Positions 24,207-33,755 of a DNA stretch of 64,000 bases are shown here, piece after piece. Source of the DNA: Nocardioides iriomotensis. Lineage in GTDB: Bacteria > Actinomycetota > Actinomycetes > Propionibacteriales > Nocardioidaceae. The stretch lies in contig NZ_SDPU01000034.1 of assembly GCF_004168035.1 (NCBI RefSeq), positions 186,001-250,000 of the forward strand. Direction: 5' to 3'. The notes beneath the pieces were generated by a model, which ran no database searches, was not told the DNA's origin, and saw nothing but the letters and a program-made list of their open reading frames with translations. Each line of letters begins with the position of its first letter. Position 1 is the stretch's first letter. A program made the position numbers and the translations under genes.

Positions 24207-25175
24207 ATGTTCGCCGTCTACGCAGAGTCCTTCTCGACCGACGACCCGCTGTCCGGCCTGGTGGTCGGCGAACGACCCGATCCCGAGGCGCCGGACGGCT
24301 GGACGACCGTGACGGTCAAGGCCGCCTCCCTCAACCACCACGACGTGTGGTCGCTGCGCGGCGTCGGGCTCAAGGAGGACGCGCTGCCGATGATCCTCGG
24401 CTGTGACGCGGCCGGGTACGACGAGGACGGCAACGAGGTCGTCGTGCACGCCGTCGTCTCCGACCCGTCCTGGACCGGCGACGAGACCCTCGACCCGAGG
24501 CGGTCGCTGCTCTCCGAGCGCTACCAGGGCACCTTCGCCGACAAGGTCGTCGTGCCCAAGGGCAACGTGGTGCCCAAGCCGCCGTCGCTGTCGTTCGAGG
24601 AGGCCGCCTGCCTGCCGACGGCCTGGCTGACGGCGTACCGCATGCTCTTTGTCCAGGGCCGCCTCAAGCCCGGCGACACCGTGCTCGTGCAGGGAGCGGG
24701 CGGTGGCGTCGCGACGGCGCTCATCGCGCTCGCCCACGCCGGCGGCCTCAAGGTCTTCGCCACCAGCCGCGACGAGACCAAGCGCAAGCGCGCCCTCGAG
24801 CTCGGCGCCGACGAGGTCTTCGAGAGCGGCGCGCGGCTGCCGGTCCGCGTCGACGCGGTCATGGAGACCGTCGGCAAGGCGACCTGGTCGCACTCGGTGA
24901 AGTCGCTGCGCCCCGGTGGCCGCATCGTCATCTCCGGTACGACGTCCGGTCCCGACGTGTCCAACGCCGAGCTGACCCGCGTCTTCTTCCTGCAACTGGA
25001 GGTGATCGGGTCGACGATGGGCACCCGTCAGGAGCTCGCGTCGCTGGTGAACATGCTCGACGCGACGGGCGTGCGGCCGGTCATCGACCGGGTGCTGCCG
25101 ATGGAGCAGGCGCGCGACGGGTTCGCCGCGATGGCCGACGGCGACCTTTTCGGCAAGGTGGTCTTCACCCGCTGA
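24207..25175 (+). CDS. Zinc-binding-family alcohol dehydrogenase / quinone oxidoreductase-like (322 aa)
   Basis: A medium-chain dehydrogenase. The N-terminal GroES-like domain has VKAASLNHHDVWSLRG, and the Rossmann fold begins at VLVQGAGGGVATALIALA near residue 160. The structural zinc-binding cysteine cluster is absent, as in quinone oxidoreductases. The substrate is unknown. The last 11 bases overlap the convergent membrane-protein gene. Confidence 0.85.
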   Translation: MFAVYAESFSTDDPLSGLVVGERPDPEAPDGWTTVTVKAASLNHHDVWSLRGVGLKEDALPMILGCDAAGYDEDGNEVVVHAVVSDPSWTGDETLDPRRSLLSERYQGTFADKVVVPKGNVVPKPPSLSFEEAACLPTAWLTAYRMLFVQGRLKPGDTVLVQGAGGGVATALIALAHAGGLKVFATSRDETKRKRALELGADEVFESGARLPVRVDAVMETVGKATWSHSVKSLRPGGRIVISGTTSGPDVSNAELTRVFFLQLEVIGSTMGTRQELASLVNMLDATGVRPVIDRVLPMEQARDGFAAMADGDLFGKVVFTR

Positions 25176-25623
25176 CGCGGCGGGTGTCGCCCGACACCAG
25201 CGCCCGGACGCCGACCGCGACCAGCCACCACGCCCACGGGCAGGCGAGCACGCCGCCGGCGCCGTCCCACCAGGTGTTCATGCCGTAGCCCGGTTCCGCG
25301 GCCGACGCGTCGGCGACCGCCCGCACCGTGAGCAGGCCGAGCACCACAGCGGCGACCAGCGTGACCGGCAGCTGCCAGGTCGTGGTCGACCAGCGCCGGA
25401 AGGCCAGCGCGCCCAGCAGCAGCACCAGCGTGGTGGCGCCGTACGCCCCCGCGGCCACCGCGTAGTCGTCCGCGTCCGCGCCCGAGCCGCCGATCTGGAA
25501 CGCCACCGCGAACCAGCCCACCACCAGCCCGGTCAGCGCGGTCAGCACGACGCCGCAGCCGGTCAGCACACCCACGAGCAGGGTGCGGTCGATGCGGGGG
25601 CGGCGGTGCACGGCGGTCTCCAT
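25165..25623 (-). CDS. Four-span membrane protein of unknown function (152 aa)
   Basis: Hydrophobic spans lie at about residues 14-40, 55-75, 85-105 and 125-145, after a basic N-terminus (METAVHRRPRIDRT). No family is recognised. The ATG at 25623 is preferred; an in-frame start 12 codons earlier adds a polar, arginine-rich lead. It is divergent from the MFS exporter across a 99-base gap holding a small palindrome. Confidence 0.65.
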   Translation of the reverse strand: METAVHRRPRIDRTLLVGVLTGCGVVLTALTGLVVGWFAVAFQIGGSGADADDYAVAAGAYGATTLVLLLGALAFRRWSTTTWQLPVTLVAAVVLGLLTVRAVADASAAEPGYGMNTWWDGAGGVLACPWAWWLVAVGVRALVSGDTRRVSG

Positions 25624-25658
25624 GCGTCGATCGTCGCGACCGGACCCGGCCGTCCGCA

Positions 25659-25674
25659 TGAGTCGTCGTACTCA
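25659..25674. promoter_or_regulatory. Short palindrome in a divergent promoter region
   Basis: TGAGT and ACTCA are separated by 6 bases between the membrane-protein and MFS exporter genes. Exporters are often controlled through such sites, but no regulator gene is adjacent. Confidence 0.25.
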
Positions 25675-25722
25675 ACACCTCGACGCCGATGAGTTCCCGA
25701 CGCGGCCGCGGTCTCAACGGGC

Positions 25723-27189
25723 ATGACGACGACGAGCGGCCTCACCTCCCCGCGCGAAGCGACCCCGACCAGGGAGCCCAACCCCTACGCCGTGCTGCGC
25801 TGGCTGGTGGCGGCCACCTTCATCGTGATTCTCAACGAGACGATCATGGTCAACGCGATCCCGCGCCTGATGACGGAGTTCGCCGTGACGGCGCGGGCGG
25901 CGCAGTGGCTGTCCACCGCCTTCATGCTGACGATGGCCGTGGTCATCCCGGTGACGGGCTGGTTCCTGCAGAAGGTCAGCACCCGCACGGCGTACCTCGT
26001 CGCGATGACGGTGTTCTGCTCCGGCACCCTCGTCGCGGCGCTCGCGCCGGTGTTCCCGGTGCTGCTCGCCGGCCGCGTCGTCCAGGCCGCCGGCACGGCC
26101 GTGATGATGCCGCTGCTGATGACCACCCTGATGACCGTCGTCCCCGAGCACGACCGCGGCCGCGTCATGGGCAACGTGACGCTGGCGATGTCGGTCGCTC
26201 CCGCCCTCGGCCCGGCCGTGTCCGGTGTCGTGCTGCAGTGGCTGTCGTGGCGCTGGATGTTCGCCCTGGTGCTGCCCGTCGCGCTGGTCCTGACCGTGCT
26301 CGGCGCACGCCGGCTCGGGCGGACGGAGGCGCCGGGCGCCGGCAGCGTGGACTGGTGGAGCGTCGCCGCGGCGGCCCTCGGCTTCGGCGGCCTGGTCTAC
26401 GGCCTGAGCCGGCTCGGTGCCGAGACCGCCGGCGGGCTGCCGGCGCTGCCGACGGTGCTCGTGTCCCTGCTCGTCGTCGCGGTCTTCGTCGCCCGCCAGC
26501 TGCGGCTGCAGCGCACGGGTGAGCCGCTGCTCGACCTGCGGGTGCTGCGCGAGCGGCCGTTCACGGTCTCGCTGGCCCTGATGTCGTTCGCGTTCATGGC
26601 GATGCTCGGCGCGATGATCCTGCTGCCCCTCTACCTCCAGGACGTGCTCGGCCTCACCGCCCTCCAGACCGGCCTGCTGGTGATGCCCGGCGGTGTCGTG
26701 ATGGGGCTGCTCGGCCCGTCCGTCGGGCGCTGGTTCGACCGGCTGGGTGCCCGCCCGCTCGTCGTCCCGGGATCGGTCGGCATCCTGGTGGCACTCGGTG
26801 CGCTGACCACGGTCACGTCGCACACCGGCCCCTGGTTCGTGCTGGTCGCGCACGTGCTGCTGATGCTCAGCCTGGCCGCGGTGTTCACGCCAGTGTTCAC
26901 CGTCGGGCTCGGCGCCCTGCCGATGCACCTCTACTCCCACGGCAGCTCGCTGCTCGGCACGCTCCAGCAGGTCGCCGCCGCGGTCGGTACGGCGGTCGTC
27001 GTCACCGTGATGTCGTGGCGGGCGGGCGTCCTGGCCGGCGGCGGCGCCGACCCGGTCGAGTCGCTGGTGGGCGGGATGCGCTGGGCCTTCGCGTTCGGCG
27101 CGATCGCCTCGGTCGCGGTCGTCGGGCTCGCCCTGCTGCTGCCGGCGAAGGCCGCCGCGGGGTCAGTCGACGTCGAGGACGTGGCGTAG
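25723..27189 (+). CDS. MFS multidrug exporter, DHA2 (EmrB/QacA) family (488 aa)
   Basis: A proton-driven exporter with 14 predicted spans. Motif C-like ALGPAVSGVVLQWLSWRWMFAL lies in helix 5, and the helix 1 motif LNETIMVNAIPRLMTEF (family motif D1) is in place. The loop after helix 2 reads WFLQKVSTRTAYL, a version of motif A. The drug or metabolite exported cannot be told. No TetR or MarR gene is next to it. The start has no strong ribosome-binding sequence. Confidence 0.9.
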   Translation: MTTTSGLTSPREATPTREPNPYAVLRWLVAATFIVILNETIMVNAIPRLMTEFAVTARAAQWLSTAFMLTMAVVIPVTGWFLQKVSTRTAYLVAMTVFCSGTLVAALAPVFPVLLAGRVVQAAGTAVMMPLLMTTLMTVVPEHDRGRVMGNVTLAMSVAPALGPAVSGVVLQWLSWRWMFALVLPVALVLTVLGARRLGRTEAPGAGSVDWWSVAAAALGFGGLVYGLSRLGAETAGGLPALPTVLVSLLVVAVFVARQLRLQRTGEPLLDLRVLRERPFTVSLALMSFAFMAMLGAMILLPLYLQDVLGLTALQTGLLVMPGGVVMGLLGPSVGRWFDRLGARPLVVPGSVGILVALGALTTVTSHTGPWFVLVAHVLLMLSLAAVFTPVFTVGLGALPMHLYSHGSSLLGTLQQVAAAVGTAVVVTVMSWRAGVLAGGGADPVESLVGGMRWAFAFGAIASVAVVGLALLLPAKAAAGSVDVEDVA

Positions 27190-27193
27190 GGGC

Positions 27194-27370
27194 TCAGTCG
27201 TCGGGGTCGTCGAGCCGGGCCAGCCAGGTGGCGAGCCGCTCGACGGGCACCTCGAACTCCGGGTTCAGGTCCACGAACTCCTGCAGCCGGTCGGCGACCC
27301 ACGCCAGGGTGACCTCCTCGTCACCCCGGCGCTTCTCGAGCTCCTCGAGCCCGCGGTCGGTGAAGTACAC
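27194..27370 (-). CDS. DUF6104 family protein (58 aa)
   Basis: A small acidic protein starting MYFTDRGLEELEKRRGDEE and containing VDLNPEFEVPVERLATWLAR. It matches the pattern of the actinobacterial DUF6104 family, which sits directly downstream of kgd. The function is unknown. The GTG start at 27370 is 10 bases from the kgd stop, so it is cotranscribed. It is below the length cut-off of many gene finders. Confidence 0.85.
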   Translation of the reverse strand: MYFTDRGLEELEKRRGDEEVTLAWVADRLQEFVDLNPEFEVPVERLATWLARLDDPDD

Positions 27371-27380
27371 CCGGCCTCCG

Positions 27381-30300
27381 TCAGCTGAACGCCTGCTGGA
27401 GGAGCTCCTTCTGCTCCTCCACGTGGCGGGAGTGCTGGCCCACCGACGGCGACGACGACTCGGGCCGCGAGACCCGGTAGAACGGCACCGGCAGCTCCGA
27501 GGTGAGGTGCAGCGCCATGTGCGGCCACGGACCCATGTTGGCGGGCTCGTCCTGCACCCAGCGCACCTCGCGGAGGTTGGGGTACTTCGCCAGCTCCGCC
27601 TTGATCTCGGCTTCGGGCCGGGGGTAGAGCTGCTCCAGCCGCAGGATCGCGGTGGTCGGCTCGTCGCCCTCGCGCTTCTTGCGCTCGACCATGAGGTCCC
27701 AGGTGATCCGGCCGCTGCACAGCAGCACCTTCTCGACCTTGTCGGCCACTGCCGCGGGGTCCGGGACGACCGGCTGGAACGTGCCCTCGGTGAAGTCGGC
27801 CGGCTGCGACGCGGCCTCCTTGCGCTTGAGCATCGACTTCGGCGTGAAGACGATCAGCGGGCGGTGCTCCTCGCCGAGCGAGTGCTGGCGGAGGAGGTGG
27901 AAGTGGCTGGCCGGCGAGGACGGCTGCGCCACGACGAACGCCTCGTCGGCGGCCATCGTCAGGAAGCGCTCGATGCGCGCCGACGAGTGGTCGGGACCCT
28001 GGCCCTCGTAGCCGTGCGGCAGCAGCAGCACGACGCCGGACTGCTGGCGCCACTTGGTCTCGCCCGAGGTGATGAACTCGTCGATGATCGTCTGCGCGCC
28101 GTTGACGAAGTCGCCGAACTGCGCCTCCCACAGCACGAGCGCGTCGGGCCGGGCCACGGAGTAGCCATACTCGAAGCCCATCGCGGCGTACTCGGAGAGC
28201 AGCGAGTCGTAGACGTAGAACTGGCCCTGCTCCTCGGTGAGGTTGGCCAGCGGGGTCCACTCGTCGGCGTTGTCGCGGTCGATGATCGTGGCGAACCGCT
28301 GGACGAACGTGCCACGCCGGCTGTCCTGGCCGGAGAGCCGCACGGGGCGACCGTCCATCAGCAGCGAGCCGAACGCGAGGATCTCGCCCGTGCCCCAGTC
28401 GATCGGGCCGTCGGTGATCGCGGCGGCCCGGCGCTGCAGCTGCGGCAGCACCTTGGGGTGCACGGTGAAGCCCTCGGGCGCGTTGACGTGGGCGTCGGAG
28501 ATCCGCTTGAGGGTCTCGCGGGAGATCGCCGTCTTGGTCTCGCCCGCGGACTTCTCGGGGTAGTCCGGGACGGTCGTCCACTCCTGCGGCGCCTGGGTCG
28601 CCTCGCGCACCTCGGTGAAGACCCGCTCGAGCTGCTGCTGGTAGTCGCGCAGCACCTGCTCGGCCTCCTCCAGCGTGATGTCGCCACGCCCGATGAGGGA
28701 CTCGGTGTAGAGCTTGCGGACCGAGCGCTTCTGCTCGATGAGGTCGTACATCAGTGGCTGGGTGTACGACGGGTCGTCGCCCTCGTTGTGCCCGCGACGG
28801 CGGTAGCAGACGAGGTCGATGACGACGTCCTTCTTGAACGCCTGGCGGTACTCGAAGGCCAGCCGCGCGACGCGGATGCAGGCCTCGGGGTCGTCGCCGT
28901 TGACGTGGAAGATCGGCGCCTGGACCATGCGCGCGACGTCGGTGCAGTACAGCGACGAGCGCGACGAGGCCGGCGAGGTGGTGAAGCCGACCTGGTTGTT
29001 GACGACGACGTGGATCGTGCCGCCGGTGCGGTAGCCGCGCAGCTGGGAGAGGTTCAGGGTCTCGGCGACCACGCCCTGGCCGGCGAACGCCGCGTCGCCG
29101 TGGACGAGCAGCGGCAGCACCGGGAACGCCGCGCCCTTGTTGAGGACGTCCTGCTTGGCGCGGGCGATGCCCTCGAGGACCGGGTCGACCGCCTCCAGGT
29201 GGGACGGGTTCGCGGCCACCGACACCTTGATGTTCTCGCCGGAGCCGGCGGTGAACTCGCCCTCGGCGCCGAGGTGGTACTTCACGTCGCCGGAGCCCTG
29301 GACCGTGCGCGGGTCGATGTTGCCCTCGAACTCGCGGAAGATCTGGGAGTACTTCTTGCCGACGATGTTGGCGAGCACGTTCAGCCGGCCGCGGTGGGCC
29401 ATGCCGATCGTGACCTCGTCGAGGTCGGCCTCGGCGGCCGCCTCACAGATCTCGTCGATCAGCGGGATCGTCGTCTCGCCGCCCTCGAGGCTGAACCGCT
29501 TCTGGCCGACGAACTTCGTCTGCAGGAAGGTCTCGAACGCCTCGGCCTGGTTGAGCTTGAGCAGGATGCGGAGCTGCTCCTCGCGGGGCGGCTTCACGTG
29601 CGGCTGCTCGACGCGCTGCTGGATCCACCGGCGCTGCTCGGGGTCCTGGATGTGCATGTACTCGATGCCGACCGTGCGGCAGTAGGAGTCACGCAGGATG
29701 CCGAGGATGTTGCGGAGCTTCATGAAGCGCCGGCCCTCGCCGCCGAACGATCCGGTGGCGAACTCCCGGTCGAGGTCCCACAGGGTCAGGCCGTGCGACT
29801 CGACCTCGAGGTCGGGGTGGCTGCGCTGCTGGTACTCCAGCGGGTCGGTGTCGGCCATGATGTGGCCGCGCACGCGGTAGGCGTGGATCAGCTCGAGGAT
29901 GCGGGCCTGCTTGCTGATCTCGTCGTCGTGGCTCGCCGAGATGTCCTTGGCCCAGCGGATCGGCTCGTAGGGGATCCGCAGCGCGCGGAAGATCTCGTCG
30001 TAGAAGTCCTCCTCGCCGAGCAGCAGGCCGTGCAGGCGCTTGAGGAACTCGCCCGACTGCGCGCCCTGGATGACGCGGTGGTCGTAGGTCGAGGTCAGCG
30101 TCATGACCTTGCTGACGGCGTTGCGGGTCAGGGTCTCCTCGGAGGCGCCCTGGTACTCCGGCGGGAAGTCCATGGAGCCGACGCCCAGGATGCAGCCCTG
30201 GCCCTTCATCAGCCGCGGCACGGAGTGGTTGGTGCCGATCGTGCCGGGGTTGGTCAGGCTGATCGTGGTGCCCTGGAAGTCGCTGACGGCCAGCTTGTTG

Positions 30301-31190
30301 TTGCGAGCCTTGCGGACGAGGTCCTCGTAGGCGGTCCAGAACGACGCGAAGTCCATCGTCTCGGCGGCCTTGATCGACGGCACCAGCAGCTGCCGGGTGC
30401 CGTCGGGCTTCGGCATGTCGATGGCCAGGCCGAGGTTGATGTGCTTGGGCTGGATGAGCGTCGGCTTGCCGTCGATGACGTCGAAGCCGTTGTTCATCTC
30501 CGGCATGTCCTTGAGCGCCTTGACCAGGGCGTAGCCGATCAGGTGCGTGAAGGACACCTTGCCGCCGCGGGCGCGGGACAGGTGGTTGTTGATGACGATC
30601 CGGTTGTCCCAGAGCAGCTTGACCGGGACCGAGCGGACGCTCGTGGCGGTGGGGACGGTGAGGCTGACGTCCATGTTCTGGGCGGTGCGGGCCGGGGCGC
30701 CGCGCAGGGTGGTCAGCTCGGGGTCGTCGGAGGCGGCGGCCTTGGCGGTCGGCTCGGGCTCCTTGGGCACCGGCGAGGCGGCCGGCTGCGGCTTCGCCTT
30801 GGGGGCGTCTGGCCGGGGCTGGACGTCTCTGGCCGGGGTGGTCTTCGTGGGCGCCGCCGGAGCCGGCTTCGGCTCGGCCGCCGGGGTGGACGCGGGGGCG
30901 GCCTGCGCGGCCGGCTTCGGTGCGGCCTGCGCGGCCGGCTTCGGTGCGGCGGGGGCGGACGCGCCGCCGTTGCTGCCGGCCGGCTCCGCGGTGCCGCTGG
31001 AGGACGTCTGCTCACCCGGGGTGTAGCTCTTGAAGAAGGCCCACCACGCCTTGTCCACGCTGTCGGGATCCCGCTGGTACTGCTCGTACATCTCGTCGAC
31101 GAGCCACTCGTTGGCGCCGAAGGCTGCCATCGGGTCGTCGGGGGCCGCACCTGCGGCCACATCGGATCCTGCGGGTGAAGACTCGGCCAC
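27381..31190 (-). CDS. kgd: Multifunctional 2-oxoglutarate metabolism enzyme Kgd (1,269 aa)
   Basis: The actinobacterial fusion of a dihydrolipoamide succinyltransferase-like domain with the E1 component of 2-oxoglutarate dehydrogenase. After an N-terminal [15 protein letters not shown] helix and a long Ala/Pro linker (about residues 60-150) comes the E2-like domain, with the catalytic histidine in [14 protein letters not shown]. It lacks a lipoyl domain. The ThDP-dependent E1 follows ([29 protein letters not shown]...NNQVGFTT, with the metal-binding residues). It takes part in the TCA cycle and in glutamate-linked carbon flow. The start is a GTG at 31190. Any GarA-type inhibitor gene lies outside this window. 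Confidence 0.95.
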   Translation of the reverse strand: MAESSPAGSDVAAGAAPDDPMAAFGANEWLVDEMYEQYQRDPDSVDKAWWAFFKSYTPGEQTSSSGTAEPAGSNGGASAPAAPKPAAQAAPKPAAQAAPASTPAAEPKPAPAAPTKTTPARDVQPRPDAPKAKPQPAASPVPKEPEPTAKAAASDDPELTTLRGAPARTAQNMDVSLTVPTATSVRSVPVKLLWDNRIVINNHLSRARGGKVSFTHLIGYALVKALKDMPEMNNGFDVIDGKPTLIQPKHINLGLAIDMPKPDGTRQLLVPSIKAAETMDFASFWTAYEDLVRKARNNKLAVSDFQGTTISLTNPGTIGTNHSVPRLMKGQGCILGVGSMDFPPEYQGASEETLTRNAVSKVMTLTSTYDHRVIQGAQSGEFLKRLHGLLLGEEDFYDEIFRALRIPYEPIRWAKDISASHDDEISKQARILELIHAYRVRGHIMADTDPLEYQQRSHPDLEVESHGLTLWDLDREFATGSFGGEGRRFMKLRNILGILRDSYCRTVGIEYMHIQDPEQRRWIQQRVEQPHVKPPREEQLRILLKLNQAEAFETFLQTKFVGQKRFSLEGGETTIPLIDEICEAAAEADLDEVTIGMAHRGRLNVLANIVGKKYSQIFREFEGNIDPRTVQGSGDVKYHLGAEGEFTAGSGENIKVSVAANPSHLEAVDPVLEGIARAKQDVLNKGAAFPVLPLLVHGDAAFAGQGVVAETLNLSQLRGYRTGGTIHVVVNNQVGFTTSPASSRSSLYCTDVARMVQAPIFHVNGDDPEACIRVARLAFEYRQAFKKDVVIDLVCYRRRGHNEGDDPSYTQPLMYDLIEQKRSVRKLYTESLIGRGDITLEEAEQVLRDYQQQLERVFTEVREATQAPQEWTTVPDYPEKSAGETKTAISRETLKRISDAHVNAPEGFTVHPKVLPQLQRRAAAITDGPIDWGTGEILAFGSLLMDGRPVRLSGQDSRRGTFVQRFATIIDRDNADEWTPLANLTEEQGQFYVYDSLLSEYAAMGFEYGYSVARPDALVLWEAQFGDFVNGAQTIIDEFITSGETKWRQQSGVVLLLPHGYEGQGPDHSSARIERFLTMAADEAFVVAQPSSPASHFHLLRQHSLGEEHRPLIVFTPKSMLKRKEAASQPADFTEGTFQPVVPDPAAVADKVEKVLLCSGRITWDLMVERKKREGDEPTTAILRLEQLYPRPEAEIKAELAKYPNLREVRWVQDEPANMGPWPHMALHLTSELPVPFYRVSRPESSSPSVGQHSRHVEEQKELLQQAFS
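30901..30948 (-). repeat. Two tandem 24-base units in the kgd linker
   Basis: A 24-base unit is present twice in a row, encoding the KPAAQAAP repeat of the Ala/Pro linker. Confidence 0.85.
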
Positions 31191-31367
31191 GGCCTGGATC
31201 GCCTCTTCCGGTGAAACGTGATTCGTTGTCTTTAGGGTGGGGTGAACGGCTACCAGGCTAGTCCTTCGTCACAACTAAGTGCAGCCGGTCCCGGCCCGCG
31301 TCGGACCCGTGTTACGCGGGTCACTCGACGGCCCCTCCGAGCATGAGCCGTAGGAAGGAAATCCCGC

Positions 31368-32021
31368 ATGCACCGCCTCCGTGCGCGCCCGTACGCCGCC
31401 GCGCTGGTCGCGCTCGCCCTGGCCGTGACCACCGCGTCGTGCACCGGCTCCGACGAGCCCGAGGGCGCCCCCAGCCCCGCCCCGTCGTCCGCACCCGCCG
31501 AGAGCCCGGCCACGAGCGACGAACCCGCCCCGGAGTCGGTCCAGCCCCGGGTCCGCGTGACCCGCGTCTCCGGGAGGCTCAAGCCGAAGGACCAGGAGGT
31601 TCTCGCCGACAACGTCGGCAAGGTGGTGAACGCCTACTTCGAGGACGCGTTCACCGGCGGCGCGTACCCCCGGACCTCCTTCGGGGACGCCTTTGCGACC
31701 TTCTCCGACGGCGCGGCGCGCCAGGCCGACGGCGACCGCGACCTGTTGACCAACCGGGTCCTCGGTCCGCAGACCGAGTCGGTCGTGGTCCGCCGGCAGA
31801 CGGCGTACCTGTCGGTGCTGGCGCCGTACAAGGTCGCGGCGGGCGTGACCGCGACGGTGCACCTGCGCTTCGTGGCGGAGCGTGCCGACAAGCCCGCCAA
31901 GCGGGTCGACGTGAAGGGCCGGCTGATGCTGACCCGCAAGGAGAAGAGCGGAGGCTGGAAGATCTTCGGCTACGACCTGACCCAGGACGCCACGACCGCG
32001 GGGGAGGGTGGTGCCCGATGA
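31368..32021 (+). CDS. Putative lipoprotein (217 aa)
   Basis: A signal peptide ends in a lipobox-like TTASC (Cys at about residue 25), predicting a diacylglycerol-anchored cell-surface protein. A Pro/Ser/Glu-rich spacer (residues 28-58) leads to an alpha+beta domain that resembles NTF2-like folds in pattern (VVNAYFEDAFTGG... TATVHLRFVAE... GWKIFGYDL), though the family is not certain. A GGAAGG ribosome-binding sequence precedes the ATG. The stop overlaps the LCP gene start (ATGA), so the two products probably act together at the cell wall. Confidence 0.8.
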   Translation: MHRLRARPYAAALVALALAVTTASCTGSDEPEGAPSPAPSSAPAESPATSDEPAPESVQPRVRVTRVSGRLKPKDQEVLADNVGKVVNAYFEDAFTGGAYPRTSFGDAFATFSDGAARQADGDRDLLTNRVLGPQTESVVVRRQTAYLSVLAPYKVAAGVTATVHLRFVAERADKPAKRVDVKGRLMLTRKEKSGGWKIFGYDLTQDATTAGEGGAR

Positions 32022-32950
32022 CGACCCTCCTCCCGGCGCTCGCCGGCCTCCCGGGACGCCAGCTGCGCCGGCTCCTCGTGCTCGGCCTCGTGCTGGCCGT
32101 CACCGCGCTCGTGGTGCCGACCCCGACGTACCGAGACGCCCCGGTCTCCCTGGTCAAGGGCCAGGGAGCGAGCGGCGTCGACCACAACCACAACGTCGTG
32201 TGGATCCTCTTCCTCGGCTCCGACGCGCGGCCGGGCCAGGGCATGACCCGCAGCCGGGCCGACGCCATCCAGCTCACCGGCGTCAACCTGAAGACCGGGC
32301 ACGCGACGATGATCGGCATCCCGCGCGACTCCTACGTCCCGATCCCGGGTCACGGCCGCGACAAGATCAACGCCGCGATGTACTTCGGCGGCCCGAAGCT
32401 GATGGGTCGGGCCGTCGGCAACCTCGTCGGCGTGCAGCCCGACTACGTGTTCACCACCGGGTTCGCCGGCTTCCGCAAGATGGTCAACACCATCGGCGGC
32501 GTGACCGTGAATTCCCGCTTCGCGTTCTCCGACCCGGTGCGGCCGAAGGGCTACAAGGTCGGCAAGAACCACCTGACCGGGTTCCAGGCGGAGATCTTCG
32601 CCCGGATCCGCAAGTCGTTCCCGCGCGGTGACTTCGACCGTTCCGGCAACCAGCAGGACGTGATGCGCGGGATCCTCGCCCAGGTGCGCGGCGGGATGGA
32701 CAAGCCCGGCTTCATGGAGCGCGGGGTGCTGTCGGTCGTGCGCAACATGAACACCGACCTCAAGCCGTCGCAGCTCTACAAGCTCGCCCAGGCCGGGACC
32801 CGGGTCGAGCAGAGGAAGCTGCGCGGCTGCGTGGTCCTCGGTGGGATCGGGACGGTCAACGGCGCGAGCGTGGTGTTCCCGAGCTACTCGCAGGCCCGCC
32901 GGATCGGCCGGGACGTGCGCAACGACGCCCGGCTCGACCACGGCTGCTGA
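32018..32950 (+). CDS. LytR-CpsA-Psr (LCP) family cell-wall glycopolymer ligase (310 aa)
   Basis: One N-terminal membrane anchor (about residues 18-38) is followed by an extracellular LCP domain. Key residues are in ILFLGSDARPG (Asp), TRSRADAIQLTGV (Arg-x-Asp pair) and GIPRDSYVPIPGHGRDKINAA (Arg-Asp and the arginine of GRDKIN). LCP enzymes move lipid-linked glycopolymers onto peptidoglycan. The gene overlaps the upstream lipoprotein gene by four bases, and tagO at 51536 could supply the linkage-unit lipid. Confidence 0.93.
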   Translation: MTTLLPALAGLPGRQLRRLLVLGLVLAVTALVVPTPTYRDAPVSLVKGQGASGVDHNHNVVWILFLGSDARPGQGMTRSRADAIQLTGVNLKTGHATMIGIPRDSYVPIPGHGRDKINAAMYFGGPKLMGRAVGNLVGVQPDYVFTTGFAGFRKMVNTIGGVTVNSRFAFSDPVRPKGYKVGKNHLTGFQAEIFARIRKSFPRGDFDRSGNQQDVMRGILAQVRGGMDKPGFMERGVLSVVRNMNTDLKPSQLYKLAQAGTRVEQRKLRGCVVLGGIGTVNGASVVFPSYSQARRIGRDVRNDARLDHGC

Positions 32951-32983
32951 GGCCGCTCGAACGCCCCGGGCCGGAGCGTCGGG

Positions 32984-33682
32984 TCAGCGGAGGACGACCT
33001 TGCGGGAGTGCGAGCGGTCCCAGTCGGCGCTGCCCTTGGTCACCGCGCGGAGCTTGAGCTTGCCGCCGGTGTAGCGGACCTTGACCTTGGCCTTGCCCTT
33101 CTCGTTGGTCTCGGCCTTGCTGCCCTTGACCTTGCTCCAGCCGCGCTCGGTCTTCTGCTGCAGGAGCACGGTGGCGCCGGCCTTGCGCTCGTAGCCGCCC
33201 GGCATCTCGTCGCGGCTCTTGATCTTGATCGCGACCTTCTGGCCCTTGCCGGGGTTCGTGGTCGACGGCTTGATCTCGGTGTTGGTGAACGGGTTGCGCA
33301 TGGTGAACGTGGTCGGCGGCACCTGGGAGGTGTAGAGCGCGTCGTACTGGAGCCGACCTGACAGCGTGAACGTCCCGGGATCAACTGTGTCGCCGCAGAC
33401 GCGGATCGCCATGACGCCCGACGTCGGGTCGCCGAAGGCCGACGCCGCAAAGTTGCTCTCCAGCGGCTTCCCGTCGGGGGCCGTATAGCCCAGGCTCAGG
33501 TACCAGTTCGAGGACGGGGACTCGAGCGACACGTTGTAGTTCGCGAGGTGGGCGACACAGGCGTTGTAGAGCACGCCCGGCGGTGCGGACGCGGTGGCCG
33601 AGGCGGCCTGCTGTGCCGACGCCGCAGGCACGCAGGCGAGCAGCACGGCGGCCGCGACGGCGGATGTGAGGACGGTGCGCAC
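32984..33682 (-). CDS. Secreted protein of unknown function with an Ig-like C-terminal part (232 aa)
   Basis: A Sec signal peptide (VRTVLTSAVAAAVLLACVP, cleavage near ASAQQ) leads a mature protein of about 205 residues. The second half is a beta-rich, lysine-rich domain (KVAIKIKSRDEMPGGYERKAG... GKAKVKVRYTGGKLKLRAVT) like the Ig-type repeats common on actinobacterial surface proteins. The start is the GTG at 33682, preceded by AGGGGGA; longer in-frame starts would bury the signal peptide. Three TCCGAGA repeats lie just upstream. Confidence 0.8.
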   Translation of the reverse strand: MRTVLTSAVAAAVLLACVPAASAQQAASATASAPPGVLYNACVAHLANYNVSLESPSSNWYLSLGYTAPDGKPLESNFAASAFGDPTSGVMAIRVCGDTVDPGTFTLSGRLQYDALYTSQVPPTTFTMRNPFTNTEIKPSTTNPGKGQKVAIKIKSRDEMPGGYERKAGATVLLQQKTERGWSKVKGSKAETNEKGKAKVKVRYTGGKLKLRAVTKGSADWDRSHSRKVVLR

Positions 33683-33698
33683 GATCGATCCCCCTGGA

Positions 33699-33725
33699 TC
33701 CGAGAGAGTCCGAGACAATCCGAGA
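33699..33725 (-). repeat. Three TCCGAGA repeats at a 10-base period
   Basis: TCCGAGA (plus-strand reading) starts at 33699, 33709 and 33719, exactly one helical turn apart, just upstream of the secreted-protein gene. A regulatory role is possible. Confidence 0.6.
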
Positions 33726-33755
33726 CAAGGGGACCAACCTAACGCGGGGGTCACG

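Noticed and set aside
27015-31178. A 1,387-codon open frame on the plus strand opposite kgd
   Set aside because: It is the antisense of a clear, fully conserved minus-strand enzyme. Its composition (Val, Arg, Leu, Gly, Asp rich) is what GC-rich third positions give in the complementary frame.
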